A DNA stretch of 64,000 bases from an uncultured Bacteroidia bacterium (GCA_902781705.1 CACZKE010000013.1:1-64000); one strand, 5' to 3'. Counted from the first letter of the stretch, positions 8,548 to 18,185 are shown. The notes: generated from the letters alone by a model not told the origin. Translations and numbers: made by a program.

Positions 8548-10149
8548 TTATTTGCGGTCCCACCAGACTTTCGTGCCGCCGTTGTCTTCCTTGACGGAAG
8601 CAGCCTCGGAGGCCTCGCTGATGAGAAGATTGACACCCTCCTTGACGTTGGCGTTGTTGGCCGTGTACTCGGAGGTCGGATACACCAGGCGGCGGATCTG
8701 CTTCTGGGTGTCGATCAGGCCGCCGGAGTTGTTGGTGGCGGTCGGGATCACCCGCGGGTAGCCGGTGCGGCGGAACTCGGCCCAGGCCTCCATGCCCTCG
8801 GGGAACATGGTGATGTACTTCTGGGTGAGGATCTGCTCCAGGTGCCCTTCCGTCTCGCTCTGGCTGTCCCAGGAGACGGCGACGTCGGTGAGGTTGTTGC
8901 CGTAGGAGTTGCCGCCGGTCACGGGATCGGTGTAGGAGCCCACACCGTCGGTTCCGCGAAGGTATGCGTCGGCACCGGAGGCGCCGGCGATGGCGAAGCT
9001 GCGCTTCACGCCGGCCTCATAGGCGGCCTTGGCGGCAGCGGCGTCCCCGTTGCGGAGGAAGTACTCGGCCTTCAGGAAGTCGGCTTCGGCACCGGACATC
9101 CACTTGAGCGGGTCGCTGTTGGTGCAGTTCACGCGGGACCACAGGGTGGACTTGGGATAGTTGCTGTCCACGGCGGCGCCCATGCGGACACCGTAGTACT
9201 TGCCGTCGGAGCCGACGGTGAAGTAAGAGGCGCGGCGCGGGTCGTTGTAACTGTTCATGTAGGTCACGATGGTGGCGCCGGCCTTGGCGTCGCCGTCGTT
9301 GAAGTTGTACTCGATCACGTAGATCGGGTTCTCCCAGGCACCGGCGCCGGGATGCAGGAGGACGTCCTCCTCGATGAAGCCGGCAGCGCTGGAGAGGGCC
9401 TTCGCGGCCTCGGCCTTGTACAGGTCCTCGCTGGCATAGACCACGCGGGTGGCGAGGCGCAGGCGAAGCGTGTTGGCGAAGGCGAGCCACTTGTTCATGT
9501 TGCCGTAGAACACGTTGTCATAGTCCTCCAGGTAGGTGGAGGTACCGCCGTTCACCAGTTCCTGCAGCGTCTCGATGGCGCCGTCCAGGTCCTGGAACAT
9601 GGCCCGGTACACTTCCTCCTGGGTGTCATAGGCGACGTGGTTCACGCCGGTACCCAACTGGGTGTAGGGGATGGGGCCGTAAGCGTCGGTAACACGATGA
9701 AGGACAGCCACTTTCAGGATGTCGCCGAGGGCGGCGTCATAGGGGCTGGTCTCGCGGAGGGCGTTCAGTTTGGCCCACGGGGCCATGGCGCGGACGAAAG
9801 CGTCCTCGAACAGGGCCTTGGTCCAGCCGTCGGCCACAAGGTTGTACTCGTTGGTCTGGTGGAAACCGCTGTTGGAAGCGGCCTCGTAGTTCGCGAAGAT
9901 GTTGCCGGTCAGGCCCTGCACCACCTGGTAGGAGGCGGAGCCATATTCGTTGGAACCGTCATTCTGGTAGGAAGGAAGCACGTTGGCGATCATCTGGGAA
10001 ACGTAGGAACCCGTACGCATGTTGTCGTGTTCCATCATCTCCTCGTTCGCCTGCTCCTGGTTGGTGTTGCGGGCCGTGAAGTCCTTGACGCAGGAAACCA
10101 TCGAAACGGTAACGGCGGCCGCAAGGGTAAGAGTCAGTATCTTATTCAT
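8548..10149 (-). CDS. susD: SusD/RagB-like outer-membrane glycan-binding lipoprotein
   Basis: This 533-residue lipoprotein (VSMVSC lipobox) is the lid and binding partner of the SusC channel. It has the helical SusD-like fold: an N-terminal NxxQANEEMMEHDN segment, repeated TPR-like helices (KWLAFANTLRLRLATRV; SGAEADFLKAEYFLRNGDAAAAKAAYEAGV) and the C-terminal TQKYITMFPEGMEAWAEFRRTGYP motif, which is highly typical of the SusD_2 type. It starts 14 bases after the susC stop, the obligate SusC-SusD order. The symbol is used for the family; the substrate is not that of the starch system. Confidence 0.93.
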   Translation of the reverse strand: MNKILTLTLAAAVTVSMVSCVKDFTARNTNQEQANEEMMEHDNMRTGSYVSQMIANVLPSYQNDGSNEYGSASYQVVQGLTGNIFANYEAASNSGFHQTNEYNLVADGWTKALFEDAFVRAMAPWAKLNALRETSPYDAALGDILKVAVLHRVTDAYGPIPYTQLGTGVNHVAYDTQEEVYRAMFQDLDGAIETLQELVNGGTSTYLEDYDNVFYGNMNKWLAFANTLRLRLATRVVYASEDLYKAEAAKALSSAAGFIEEDVLLHPGAGAWENPIYVIEYNFNDGDAKAGATIVTYMNSYNDPRRASYFTVGSDGKYYGVRMGAAVDSNYPKSTLWSRVNCTNSDPLKWMSGAEADFLKAEYFLRNGDAAAAKAAYEAGVKRSFAIAGASGADAYLRGTDGVGSYTDPVTGGNSYGNNLTDVAVSWDSQSETEGHLEQILTQKYITMFPEGMEAWAEFRRTGYPRVIPTATNNSGGLIDTQKQIRRLVYPTSEYTANNANVKEGVNLLISEASEAASVKEDNGGTKVWWDRK

Positions 10150-10163
10150 AATCAGATGCCTCC

Positions 10164-13100
10164 TTATTCGTTAACGATACGGACAGTGACGCGACGGTTG
10201 GCTTCCGGGGAAGCGGACTTGTTCCAGTCGCCTTCTTCAGAGGTATAGGAGATCCGGTTGGGATCGATGCCTTCGTCCCGGAGTTTGGCGGCCACGACGG
10301 CGGCCCGCTTGGCGGCGAGTTCGCTGTTGATGGCGGGCGTACCGGTGGCGGTGTCGGCATAACCGGTCAGGACGACCTTGGCGGAAGGATTCTCCTTGAG
10401 AACCTGGCACATGCGGCCGAGTTTGAAGGATTCCTCCGGACGGAGATTGGTCTTGCCCAGGTCGAAGTTCAGGTCGGTGACGAAGATCTCGGTCTGGGCC
10501 TCGCTGTGGACGACCTTGACCACTTCCTTCACGACCTCCACGGGGACTTCCTTCTCCACGACCTTCTCCACGATCTTCTCGACCACGCGGGGTTCGGACG
10601 GGATACAGACGGGGGCTGCTTCGGCCTTCGGGGCCTTCTCGCCCTTCTTGCCGAACTTCACCTTCACGGAGAAACCGAGGTTGCGGGTGGAAGGAGCCAT
10701 GAACAGGTCGATGCCGGCGCCGTAGTTACCGGCGTTGGACACCTGCTCGGGATCGAATGGGGCCTTGCACAGGAGCATGGCGAGGTTGCGGCCCACCACG
10801 GCGAGGTTCAGGCTCTCGATCCAGGGAATCCGCTTTCCGAGGGGAACCTCGTAACCGAGGGAGACCTCGGCGAGGCGGATGTTCGTCATGTCATAGACAT
10901 AGTAGGCGCCGAGCGCGTTCTGGCCGTCGGCACCGGAGATGGTCTGCCAGTAGTCCTGGGCGCTCACCTGATAGTAGTTGCGGGCGTTGCCGAAGATGCC
11001 GGCGGGGGCGAAGTTGAAGCCGTCCTCGCGGCCTTCCAGCGTACGCTTGGTGACGCCGTAGGCATCCATGGTGGCCTCGGTGAGGGACACACCCACACCG
11101 CCCTTGCGCATGGTGAACATGAAGGCGAGGTTCAGGCCCTTCCAGGAGAACTGGTTCCGCCAGGAACCGGTCCAGTCGGGATTCGTGTTGCCGGCGTACC
11201 ACTGGGTGTCCGGGGTGCCGTCATTGGGGGCCTTGTGCATCACGCCGCCCTTGTCGGAAGGAGTCACGTACGGGGTACCGTCCTCGTTGGTCGCGAGGCC
11301 GGCGACGTACATTTCACCCACCGGACGACCCTCGATGAGCCACATGGTGACACCGGAAGTGCCGCCCACGCTCTCGCGGGTGCTCACGTAGTGCTCGTTG
11401 CCGCTGGTGTAGTCCAGCAGTTTCGCCACCTTGTTCACGTTCTTGGTCCAGATGAGGTTGGTGGTCCAGTTGAAGTCCCCGATGTCCTGGGTGAACATGC
11501 CGGAGAGTTCCACACCGCGGTTGTCGATCTGGCCGGCGTTCACATAGTAGGTGCTGTAACCGGACGTGGAGGCGTTGGTCGGAGTGAAAACCTGGTTGTA
11601 GGTGGAAGACTGGTAGTAGGTACCGGCGAGCTGGAGCTTGCTCTGGAACAGGCGGACGTCGGCGCCCACTTCCCAGGAACGGGTGCGCTCGGGCTGGAAG
11701 CCGGGAGCGGTGGCCCAGGTGTCGATGCGGGCGGTACCGCCCACGACCGGGTGCGTACCGTTGAAGATAAAGCGCTCCACCGGGTTACCCACCTCGGCGT
11801 AGGAAGCGCGGAGCTTGGCGTACGGGATGAAGTCGGACTTCTTGTCGAACATCTCGGTGATGAGCCAGGAGGCGCCCACGGACGGATAGAAGAAAGGCTT
11901 CACGCCGTCGGGACCGGCCATCTGGGAGGCCCAGTCCTCACGGGCGGTCGCCTCGATGAAGAAGAAGTTCTTGAAACCGAGGTTCAGGGTACCGAACACG
12001 GACTGGGTCTGGTCGCGGAAGGTGGCCTTGTCGAAGGCCTTGCCGGTAGCCATATTCGAGAAGGTGAAGAGGTTCGCCACACCGAGGAGGTCGCCGCCGA
12101 GGGCGGTGCCGCGGTAGAAGTAATCCTCGATGGAAGCACCCAAGACGGCGTTCACGGAGAACAGACTGTTGTCGCCGAAGGTCTTGTTCACGTTCAGGAG
12201 GACGTCGGCGTAGGTCTGGGTGGTCTTCTGGTCGTCATAGTAGTAGCGGCCGTACTTGCCGGCGAACAGACCGTTGGAGGAAGCATGGTGCTTCTGCTCG
12301 GCGATGGTGCCGTTGTTGTCCATGCGCACGCGGGCCTGGATGTCCAGCCAGGGAGTGATGTCGTAGGAGACCGAACCGCCCAGGATGTAGCGGTTCTTCT
12401 GGGCCTGGAACAGGTTGCGGTTCACGGTCCAGTAGGGGTTCTGCATGGACATCTCGTAAGCGCTCCAGTACTGCGTCGGGAAGTTACGGGTGGCGTTGTA
12501 GCGCTCATAGACCGTGTAGGCGTACAGGTTGTCGGACGGGGACATCAGGTACAGCGGCACGAGCGGGTTGTGGTACAGACCGCCGGAGAGCATGTTCTGC
12601 TCGTTCACGCGGATGAACATCCCGAGGAAACTCAGGTGGAGTCTGTCGTTCAGGAAGTCGGCCGTGTGGCGGAACGTCGCGTTGAAGCGGTCGTAGTTGT
12701 TGTTCGGGATGATGCCCTGAGCGTCGGTGTAACCGGCGGAGAAATAGGTCGAGGAATGCTCCTGGCCGGCGGACACGCTGAAGGAATGGGCGGTGTTGTA
12801 ACCGGTCTGGAAGAAATCCCGGATGTTCCAGGAAGGAGCGGCCTCGAGTTTTCCGCCCCAGGAAGCGTAGGAACCGGGCTTGGCGCCGTATTCGCTCTGG
12901 CGGCCCGGAAGCATCAGCGGGGAGGAGAAGGTCGTGTTGTTGGAGTAGGACACGTGGAAACCGTCCTCACCGGTGCGGGAGGTGAGCATGAGGATACCGT
13001 TCGCGGCCTTGTAACCGTACAGGGCGGCGGCGGAGGCACCCACGAGGGCGCTCATGTCGGCGATGTCCTCGGAATTGAGCATGGACATACCGTCACCGGA

Positions 13101-13733
13101 CAGGCCGGAACCGGAGTAGATGCTCCAGGAGTCGCCCGGGGTGGTCATCGACAGGGTCGGGAGCGGAATGCCGTCCAGGACGTAGAGGGCGTTGTTGGAG
13201 TTCTTGATGGATTTCGCACCACGCATGACGACCTTGGTCTCGCCGCCGGCGCCGGCGGCCGTCTCGTTGATCTGGACGCCCGCGATCTTGCCCGCGAGGG
13301 AGTTCACCATGTTGGCTTCGCGCGTGACGAAGACCTTGTCGTCCAGTTTCTGGACATTGTAGGTCACGGCCTTCTCCGCACGCTTGATGCCGAGGGCGGT
13401 GACGACGACCCCTTCGAGGACGGTGGCGTCCTCCTGCAGGGTGACGTTGATCACATCTCCGGTGACGGCCATCACCGCATCCACCATACCGATGTAGGAG
13501 AAGCGGAGTTGGGCAGCATCAGCCGGGACCTGGAGTGTGTAGTGTCCGTCGATGTCCGTGATCGTGCCGATGGTCGGCTGGCTCTCGACGACTACACCTG
13601 CACCGATGAGCGGCTCCCCGCTTGCATCCACCACGGTACCCGTGATGGTCCGCGTTTCCTGGGCAAAGCCGAGGACCGCGGCAAGAAGGGTTGCGAACAT
13701 CAGGCAGACTTTCCGTAAGCTGTTGTTACACAT
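10164..13733 (-). CDS. susC: SusC/RagA TonB-dependent transporter fused to a C-terminal OmpA-like domain
   Basis: This 1189-residue outer-membrane protein would import oligosaccharides with its SusD lid. Domain order: signal peptide (1-25), carboxypeptidase-regulatory-like domain (about 28-105: TITGTVVDASGEPLIGAGV), TonB-box region (EGVVVTALG), plug (about 120-235) and a 22-strand barrel to about residue 1030. Unlike ordinary SusC proteins, it continues with a Lys/Ala and Val-Glu-Lys rich linker (about 1031-1075). It then has a complete OmpA-like domain (about 1078-1189) with NFDLGKTNLRP, GYADTATG, NSELAAKRA and NRRV. The Asp and Arg that bind diaminopimelate in OmpA are present. The extension would sit in the periplasm, where it could tether the transporter to peptidoglycan (inference). 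Its promoter region is 13801-13808. Confidence 0.93.
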   Translation of the reverse strand: MCNNSLRKVCLMFATLLAAVLGFAQETRTITGTVVDASGEPLIGAGVVVESQPTIGTITDIDGHYTLQVPADAAQLRFSYIGMVDAVMAVTGDVINVTLQEDATVLEGVVVTALGIKRAEKAVTYNVQKLDDKVFVTREANMVNSLAGKIAGVQINETAAGAGGETKVVMRGAKSIKNSNNALYVLDGIPLPTLSMTTPGDSWSIYSGSGLSGDGMSMLNSEDIADMSALVGASAAALYGYKAANGILMLTSRTGEDGFHVSYSNNTTFSSPLMLPGRQSEYGAKPGSYASWGGKLEAAPSWNIRDFFQTGYNTAHSFSVSAGQEHSSTYFSAGYTDAQGIIPNNNYDRFNATFRHTADFLNDRLHLSFLGMFIRVNEQNMLSGGLYHNPLVPLYLMSPSDNLYAYTVYERYNATRNFPTQYWSAYEMSMQNPYWTVNRNLFQAQKNRYILGGSVSYDITPWLDIQARVRMDNNGTIAEQKHHASSNGLFAGKYGRYYYDDQKTTQTYADVLLNVNKTFGDNSLFSVNAVLGASIEDYFYRGTALGGDLLGVANLFTFSNMATGKAFDKATFRDQTQSVFGTLNLGFKNFFFIEATAREDWASQMAGPDGVKPFFYPSVGASWLITEMFDKKSDFIPYAKLRASYAEVGNPVERFIFNGTHPVVGGTARIDTWATAPGFQPERTRSWEVGADVRLFQSKLQLAGTYYQSSTYNQVFTPTNASTSGYSTYYVNAGQIDNRGVELSGMFTQDIGDFNWTTNLIWTKNVNKVAKLLDYTSGNEHYVSTRESVGGTSGVTMWLIEGRPVGEMYVAGLATNEDGTPYVTPSDKGGVMHKAPNDGTPDTQWYAGNTNPDWTGSWRNQFSWKGLNLAFMFTMRKGGVGVSLTEATMDAYGVTKRTLEGREDGFNFAPAGIFGNARNYYQVSAQDYWQTISGADGQNALGAYYVYDMTNIRLAEVSLGYEVPLGKRIPWIESLNLAVVGRNLAMLLCKAPFDPEQVSNAGNYGAGIDLFMAPSTRNLGFSVKVKFGKKGEKAPKAEAAPVCIPSEPRVVEKIVEKVVEKEVPVEVVKEVVKVVHSEAQTEIFVTDLNFDLGKTNLRPEESFKLGRMCQVLKENPSAKVVLTGYADTATGTPAINSELAAKRAAVVAAKLRDEGIDPNRISYTSEEGDWNKSASPEANRRVTVRIVNE

Positions 13734-13800
13734 TAGGTTGAAAATGTTTGGTTGATAATTATGTTATTGGTTTTTGTACAATATACAATTTTAGCGGGGC

Positions 13801-13808
13801 CAAAGATA
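13801..13808 (-). promoter_or_regulatory. PUL promoter, -7 box
   Basis: TATCTTTG on the minus strand lies 67 bases before the susC start. That leaves an AT-rich untranslated leader of about 65 bases (13734-13797). The only other box in this gap belongs to the divergent dus gene. No regulator gene (HTCS, SusR or ECF sigma/anti-sigma) adjoins the locus. Confidence 0.6.
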
Positions 13809-13882
13809 CTCCATTTTTATGAAATAAGAGCCATTTTTCTTCCGATTGGAAACGAAAAACGTCCAAATCTCTATAAAAATTG

Positions 13883-13890
13883 TATCTTTG
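13883..13890 (+). promoter_or_regulatory. dus promoter, -7 box next to start codon
   Basis: TATCTTTG ends only 7 bases before the ATG at 13898. With a start site about 4 bases past the box, the mRNA would have a leader of roughly 4 bases, that is, be nearly leaderless. Confidence 0.65.
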
Positions 13891-13897
13891 CACCGCC

Positions 13898-14929
13898 ATG
13901 AAAATCGGAACCATCGACCTGGGAGAGCGCCCCGTCGTGCTGGCGCCCATGGAGGACGTGACGGACGCGTCCTTCCGCATCCTGTGCCGGGAGGCCGGCG
14001 CGGCGATGGTCACCACCGAATTCGTCCCTTCAGACGGGCTCATCCGCGATGCCTCCAAGGCCATCGCGAAGATGCGCACCCTCGAAGAGGAATCCCCCGT
14101 CGCCATCCAGATCTACGGCCACATCCCCGAGTCCATGGTCGATGCCGCCCGCATGGCGGACCGCGCCGTGGAACTCGCCGGCGGCCATGGGGCCGATGCC
14201 ATCGACATCAACTGGGGCTGCCCGGTGTCGAAGATCGCCGGCCGGGGCGCCGGCAGCGGCATGCTCCGCGAGCCGGACAAACTCGTCGCCATCACGAAAG
14301 CCGTCGTGGACGCGGTGAAAAAGCCCGTCACGGTGAAGACGCGCCTGGGCTGGGACGACTCCTCCAAGATCATCGTGGACCTCGCGGAACGCCTGCAGGA
14401 CGTCGGTATCCAGGCCCTCACCATCCACGGCCGCACCCGCTGCCAGATGTACAAAGGCGAGGCCGACTGGACCCTCATCGGGGAGGTCAAGAACAATCCC
14501 CGGATGCATATCCCCATCATCGGCAACGGGGACATCAACAGCGCCGCTCGCGCGAAAGAGATGTTCGACCGCTACGGCGTGGACGGGATCATGGTCGGAC
14601 GCGCCAGTTTCGGCCATCCCTGGATCTTCACGGAAATCCGCCACCTGCTGGACACCGGCGAGGAGATGCCGCCCATGAACGTCCGCGACCGCGTGGCTCT
14701 CGCCAAGCGCCATTTCGGCCTCTCCATGGACCTCAAGGGTCCCGTGACGGGCATCTTCGAGATGCGCCGCCACCTCTCCTGCTATTTCAAGGGCCTCCCC
14801 GGCTTCAAGGAAACCCGCATCAAACTCGTCACTTCCAAGGATCCCGGCGAAATCCTCCGCACGCTGGACTATGTCGCTGAAAGATGGGGAGATGAGGCGC
14901 CGGAAGCGGAAGGGGCATACGGATTATAA
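13898..14929 (+). CDS. dusB: tRNA-dihydrouridine synthase
   Basis: This FMN enzyme reduces uridines in the D-loop of tRNA with NADPH. The 343-residue product starts [23 protein letters not shown], the Dus N-terminus, so the in-frame codons before 13898 are excluded; they also lie over the promoter. It carries NWGCPVSKI with the catalytic Cys, the VKTRLGWDD substrate motif, HGRTR and the FMN-phosphate motif IGNGDI followed by [13 protein letters not shown]. DusB-type assignment is by overall similarity; the exact uridine position is not determined here. It is divergent from the PUL, and pfkA follows 43 bases later with its own promoter. Confidence 0.92.
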   Translation: MKIGTIDLGERPVVLAPMEDVTDASFRILCREAGAAMVTTEFVPSDGLIRDASKAIAKMRTLEEESPVAIQIYGHIPESMVDAARMADRAVELAGGHGADAIDINWGCPVSKIAGRGAGSGMLREPDKLVAITKAVVDAVKKPVTVKTRLGWDDSSKIIVDLAERLQDVGIQALTIHGRTRCQMYKGEADWTLIGEVKNNPRMHIPIIGNGDINSAARAKEMFDRYGVDGIMVGRASFGHPWIFTEIRHLLDTGEEMPPMNVRDRVALAKRHFGLSMDLKGPVTGIFEMRRHLSCYFKGLPGFKETRIKLVTSKDPGEILRTLDYVAERWGDEAPEAEGAYGL

Positions 14930-14940
14930 GGGATTTTTCT

Positions 14941-14948
14941 TATCTTTG
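14941..14948 (+). promoter_or_regulatory. pfkA promoter, -7 box
   Basis: TATCTTTG begins 12 bases after the dus stop and 32 bases before the pfkA ATG. pfkA-lpxK can thus be transcribed separately from dus. Confidence 0.65.
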
Positions 14949-14972
14949 TGGGATTTAAAACCTGATCCTGCA

Positions 14973-15962
14973 ATGGAGAGACATATCAATACCATCGGTA
15001 TCCTCACTTCCGGAGGAGATGCACCCGGCATGAACGCGGCCATCCGTGCCGTCACCCGCTCCGCCCGTTACAACAATATCAATGTGGTAGGCGTCATGCG
15101 CGGCTACCAGGGCCTCATCGACAAGGAGTTCGTCAAGTTCACCTCCTCGTCCGTTTCCAACACCATCCAGCGCGGCGGCACCATCCTCAAGACCGCCCGT
15201 TCCAAGGCGTTCATGACCGAGGAAGGCCGCAAGCAGGCCTATGCCAACATGGTCGAGGCCGGCATCGACGCCCTCATCGTCATCGGCGGCAACGGATCCC
15301 TCACCGGCGCGCAGCTGTTCGCCCGGGAGTATGACATCCCCATCATCGGCCTTCCCGGTACCATCGACAACGACCTTTACGGGACGGACTCCACCATCGG
15401 CTACGACTCCGCGCTGAACACCATCGTGGAATGTGTCGACAAGATCCGCGACACCGCCAATTCCCACGACCGCATCTTCTTCATCGAGGTGATGGGCCGC
15501 GACGCGGGCTTCCTCGCGCAGAACAGCGCCATCGCTTCCGGCGCCGAGGCGGCGATCATCCCGGAGAGCGAGACGGACGTGGACCAACTCGCCGACTTCA
15601 TCGAGCGGGGCAAGCGCAAGAGCAAGAACAGCGCCATCGTCCTCGTCTCCGAGGCGCAGAAGGACGGCGTGGGCGGCGCTTTCTACTATGCCGAACGTGT
15701 CAAGAAGGAGTATCCCCAGTTCGACGCCCGCGTGACCATCCTCGGCCACCTGCAGCGCGGCGGTACGCCTTCCGCCTACGACCGCATCCTCGCCTCCCGC
15801 ATGGGCTATGCGGCCATCGAGGCCCTGCTGGAGGGACAGCGGAATGTCATGGTGGGCATCAAGAACGACGAGATCGTCTACGTCCCCATCTCCCGCGCCG
15901 TCAAGATGAACAAACCCATCAACCAGGAACTCATCACCGTCCTCAACGTCCTGAGCATATGA
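14973..15962 (+). CDS. pfkA: 6-phosphofructokinase
   Basis: It phosphorylates fructose 6-phosphate in glycolysis. The start is the ATG at 14973, giving 329 residues that begin [21 protein letters not shown]; the longer frame would start inside dus. Motifs include [12 protein letters not shown] (nucleotide site), PGTIDND (catalytic Asp), MGRDAG (sugar phosphate) and [10 protein letters not shown]. An oddity is that the usual GGDGS of ATP-dependent PFK reads GGNGS here (near residue 110), so the Asp that helps place Mg-ATP is Asn. The PPi-type GGDDS is not present either. ATP use is still the likely assignment. The stop overlaps the lpxK start by four bases. Confidence 0.93.
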   Translation: MERHINTIGILTSGGDAPGMNAAIRAVTRSARYNNINVVGVMRGYQGLIDKEFVKFTSSSVSNTIQRGGTILKTARSKAFMTEEGRKQAYANMVEAGIDALIVIGGNGSLTGAQLFAREYDIPIIGLPGTIDNDLYGTDSTIGYDSALNTIVECVDKIRDTANSHDRIFFIEVMGRDAGFLAQNSAIASGAEAAIIPESETDVDQLADFIERGKRKSKNSAIVLVSEAQKDGVGGAFYYAERVKKEYPQFDARVTILGHLQRGGTPSAYDRILASRMGYAAIEALLEGQRNVMVGIKNDEIVYVPISRAVKMNKPINQELITVLNVLSI

Positions 15963-17089
15963 TCCACCGGCTCGTGCTGGCTACGCGCCACCTGTTTTTC
16001 GACAAGGGCTGGAAAAAGTCGTACAAGGCCGACGTCCCCACCGTCTGCGTGGGCAACATCACCGTGGGCGGCACCGGAAAGACCCCGCACACGGAGATGA
16101 TCCTGCGGCACCTCCTCCAGAGCGACGAATGGGCCTATTCCAACATCGCCGTCCTCTCCCGGGGGTACAAGCGCAAGTCCAAGGGCTTCCAGAAGGTGAG
16201 CCGCGAGGGAACGGCCCTCGAGTTCGGCGACGAACCGCTGCAGATCGCGAAGAAGTTCCCCTCCGTGACTGTCGCCGTGGACAAGGACCGGGTGGAAGGA
16301 TGCCGGTTCCTGACGCATCCGGAGGAACTCCAGACCTCCAAGAAGGCCCGGAAAACCCTGGACAAGGACATCCCCAAGGCCGATATCATCGTCCTGGACG
16401 ACGCGTTCCAGTACCGCCGCCTCCGGGCGGACGTGAACATCGTCCTCATCGACTATAACCGTCCCGTGCAGAAGGACCGCCTGATGCCCTGGGGCAAACT
16501 CCGCGACCTCCCTTCCCGCCTCAAGGCGGCCGACATCCTCATCGTCACCAAGTGCCCGACCTACCTCGACGAGTGGGAGAAGGGGAAATGGGCGGCCCAG
16601 CTGGGTCTCAAGGACTACAGCACCGCCACCTGCACCGGCGTGCGGAAGAACGGCCGGAAACAGACCGTCCTTTTCACCACCATCGGTTACGAGCCCATGG
16701 TTCCGGTCTTCCCCGAGGAGTGCGACAGCCGCTTCACCTACGCCCAGCGCCTCGTCCTGTTCACCGGCATCGCCAAGGATACGCCCCTCAGGGCCTATCT
16801 GTCAGACAATTACAAGATTGTGCACCGTTTCGGTTTCCCCGACCACCACAAGTATTCCAACGGGGATATCAAGAAGGTGTGCAAGGCCGTGTACGCCTAT
16901 CCCACCGCCTGCGTCGTCACGACGGAAAAGGACGCCCAGCGCGTCGTGGACACGAAAAAAGTACCCGGAACCCTGCGCGAACGCCTGTTCCAGGTACCGA
17001 TCAATGTCCAGTTCCTCTCCCCTGCCGAGGAGGAGATTTTCGTGACTACGCTTGAGGGCCTCTTGCGAGGACTTCGTTCTGAACCCTGA
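15959..17089 (+). CDS. lpxK: Tetraacyldisaccharide 4'-kinase
   Basis: LpxK is the inner-membrane kinase that adds the 4'-phosphate to the lipid A precursor. The ATG at 15959 overlaps the pfkA stop (ATGA), giving 376 residues starting [20 protein letters not shown]. The Walker A motif [10 protein letters not shown] and the [12 protein letters not shown] motif (DDGFQH in E. coli) are clear, as is the [22 protein letters not shown] segment. It lacks the extra N-terminal length of enterobacterial LpxK and has an extended C-terminal domain, as in other Bacteroidota. Its last 44 bases overlap the convergent DAHP synthase gene tail to tail. Confidence 0.93.
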   Translation: MIHRLVLATRHLFFDKGWKKSYKADVPTVCVGNITVGGTGKTPHTEMILRHLLQSDEWAYSNIAVLSRGYKRKSKGFQKVSREGTALEFGDEPLQIAKKFPSVTVAVDKDRVEGCRFLTHPEELQTSKKARKTLDKDIPKADIIVLDDAFQYRRLRADVNIVLIDYNRPVQKDRLMPWGKLRDLPSRLKAADILIVTKCPTYLDEWEKGKWAAQLGLKDYSTATCTGVRKNGRKQTVLFTTIGYEPMVPVFPEECDSRFTYAQRLVLFTGIAKDTPLRAYLSDNYKIVHRFGFPDHHKYSNGDIKKVCKAVYAYPTACVVTTEKDAQRVVDTKKVPGTLRERLFQVPINVQFLSPAEEEIFVTTLEGLLRGLRSEP

Positions 17090-18146
17090 CGGATTCCTCG
17101 TGAATCGCGTTGAAAACGTCCTCGATGAACTTCTCTGAAAGCCCGTATTTGCGGGCTTTTTCTTTCATGCCCGCGAGCACCTGGTCCCAGCGGCCCGTCT
17201 GGAGGATGGCCACGTTGTGGGTGCGCTTGTACTCGCCGATCTTCTCGCTCACGTTCATCCGGGAACCGAAGGTATAGAGGAGGTTCTCGTCGATGATGTC
17301 GATCTGGGCGCGGAGCTGGTCGATGCCCTCGCGGTAATCCTGGTCCACGGAGTCCTTCTCGCGGATCTGCAGGCTTTCCAGCAGGGTGAGCAGGTCCGGC
17401 GGCGTGAGTTGCTGCTTCGCATCGGAAAGGGCCACAGACGGGTTGCAGTGGGATTCGATCATGAGGCCCTCCAGACCCAGGTCCATCGCCTGCTGGGACA
17501 GTTCCAGCAGATATTTCCGGTCACCTCCCATGTGGGACGGGTCGGCGAAGAACGGGAGGTCCGGGTAGCGGGTCCTCAGTTCGATGGCGATCTGCCAGCC
17601 CGGGGCGTTGCGGTACTGCGTGTTCTCCATCGTGGAGAATCCGCGGTGGATGACGCCGAGTTTCCGCACGCCGGCGCGGTTCAGGCGCTCCAGCGCCCCG
17701 ATCCACAGGTCCAGGTCCGGATTGACCGGGTTCTTCACCAGCACCGGGATATCCGTATCCTGGAGCGCATCGGCCATCTCCTGCATGAGGAAGGGATTGG
17801 CACTGGAACGGGCGCCCACCCAGAGCATATCCACGCCGTACTTAAGGCACTCGTACACATGTTTTTCCGTGGCGACTTCGCAGCACACCTTCATGCCGGT
17901 CTCTTCCTTGACCTTCTTGAGCCATTTGAGGCCGGGCGTGCCCACGCCTTCGAAACTGCCCGGATGCGTCCGGGGTTTCCAGATGCCCGCCCGGAACACG
18001 TGGATGCCTCTTGCGGCGAGGTCCCGGGCCGTTTCCATCACCTGCTCCTCGCTTTCCGCGCTGCAGGGTCCCGCGATCACCATCGGCCGCGGAAGCGTAA
18101 AGAATTCCCATTCGCTGACAGGGACGATATCGAGTGTTCTTGCCAT
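17046..18146 (-). CDS. aroF: Bifunctional DAHP synthase / chorismate mutase
   Basis: The N-terminal about 265 residues are a type I-beta DAHP synthase, the first step of the shikimate pathway (PEP plus erythrose 4-phosphate): MVIAGPCSAES, GIHVFRAGIWKPRT, ADPSHMGGDR, ESHCNP. The C-terminal about 90 residues are an AroQ chorismate mutase (LRAQIDIIDENLLYTFGSRM, EKIGEYKR, E[10 protein letters not shown]). The mutase part may also sense chorismate or prephenate for feedback control, as in related fusions (inference). It is the last gene of the pheA operon, 36 bases after tyrA, with a dispersed repeat in that gap. Confidence 0.94.
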   Translation of the reverse strand: MARTLDIVPVSEWEFFTLPRPMVIAGPCSAESEEQVMETARDLAARGIHVFRAGIWKPRTHPGSFEGVGTPGLKWLKKVKEETGMKVCCEVATEKHVYECLKYGVDMLWVGARSSANPFLMQEMADALQDTDIPVLVKNPVNPDLDLWIGALERLNRAGVRKLGVIHRGFSTMENTQYRNAPGWQIAIELRTRYPDLPFFADPSHMGGDRKYLLELSQQAMDLGLEGLMIESHCNPSVALSDAKQQLTPPDLLTLLESLQIREKDSVDQDYREGIDQLRAQIDIIDENLLYTFGSRMNVSEKIGEYKRTHNVAILQTGRWDQVLAGMKEKARKYGLSEKFIEDVFNAIHEESVRVQNEVLARGPQA

Positions 18147-18157
18147 AATTATTCCTT

Positions 18158-18185
18158 TGTCATTTCGAGCTTGTCGAGAAATCTA
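18158..18185. repeat. Dispersed palindromic repeat at the tyrA stop codon
   Basis: The sequence GTCATTTCGAGCTTGTCGAG followed by AAATCT belongs to the same family as copies at 26687, 35563, 36228, 47792 and 59286. On the minus strand the repeat begins right at the tyrA TAG and fills the gap before the DAHP synthase start. Confidence 0.65.

Noticed and set aside
6171-8594. An 807-codon plus-strand frame opposite the DUF1735 and GH18 genes
   Set aside because: Antisense shadow without motifs, spanning a gene boundary on the coding strand.
10506-13718. A 1070-codon open frame on the plus strand opposite susC
   Set aside because: It is the antisense shadow of a GC-rich gene. The product is a low-complexity run of Gly, Val, His and Glu with no domain, while the minus strand encodes a clear SusC.
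15431-15958. N-terminal extension of the lpxK reading frame into pfkA
   Set aside because: The extension is out of frame with pfkA, basic and without similarity. The ATG overlapping the pfkA stop begins with the LpxK N-terminus.
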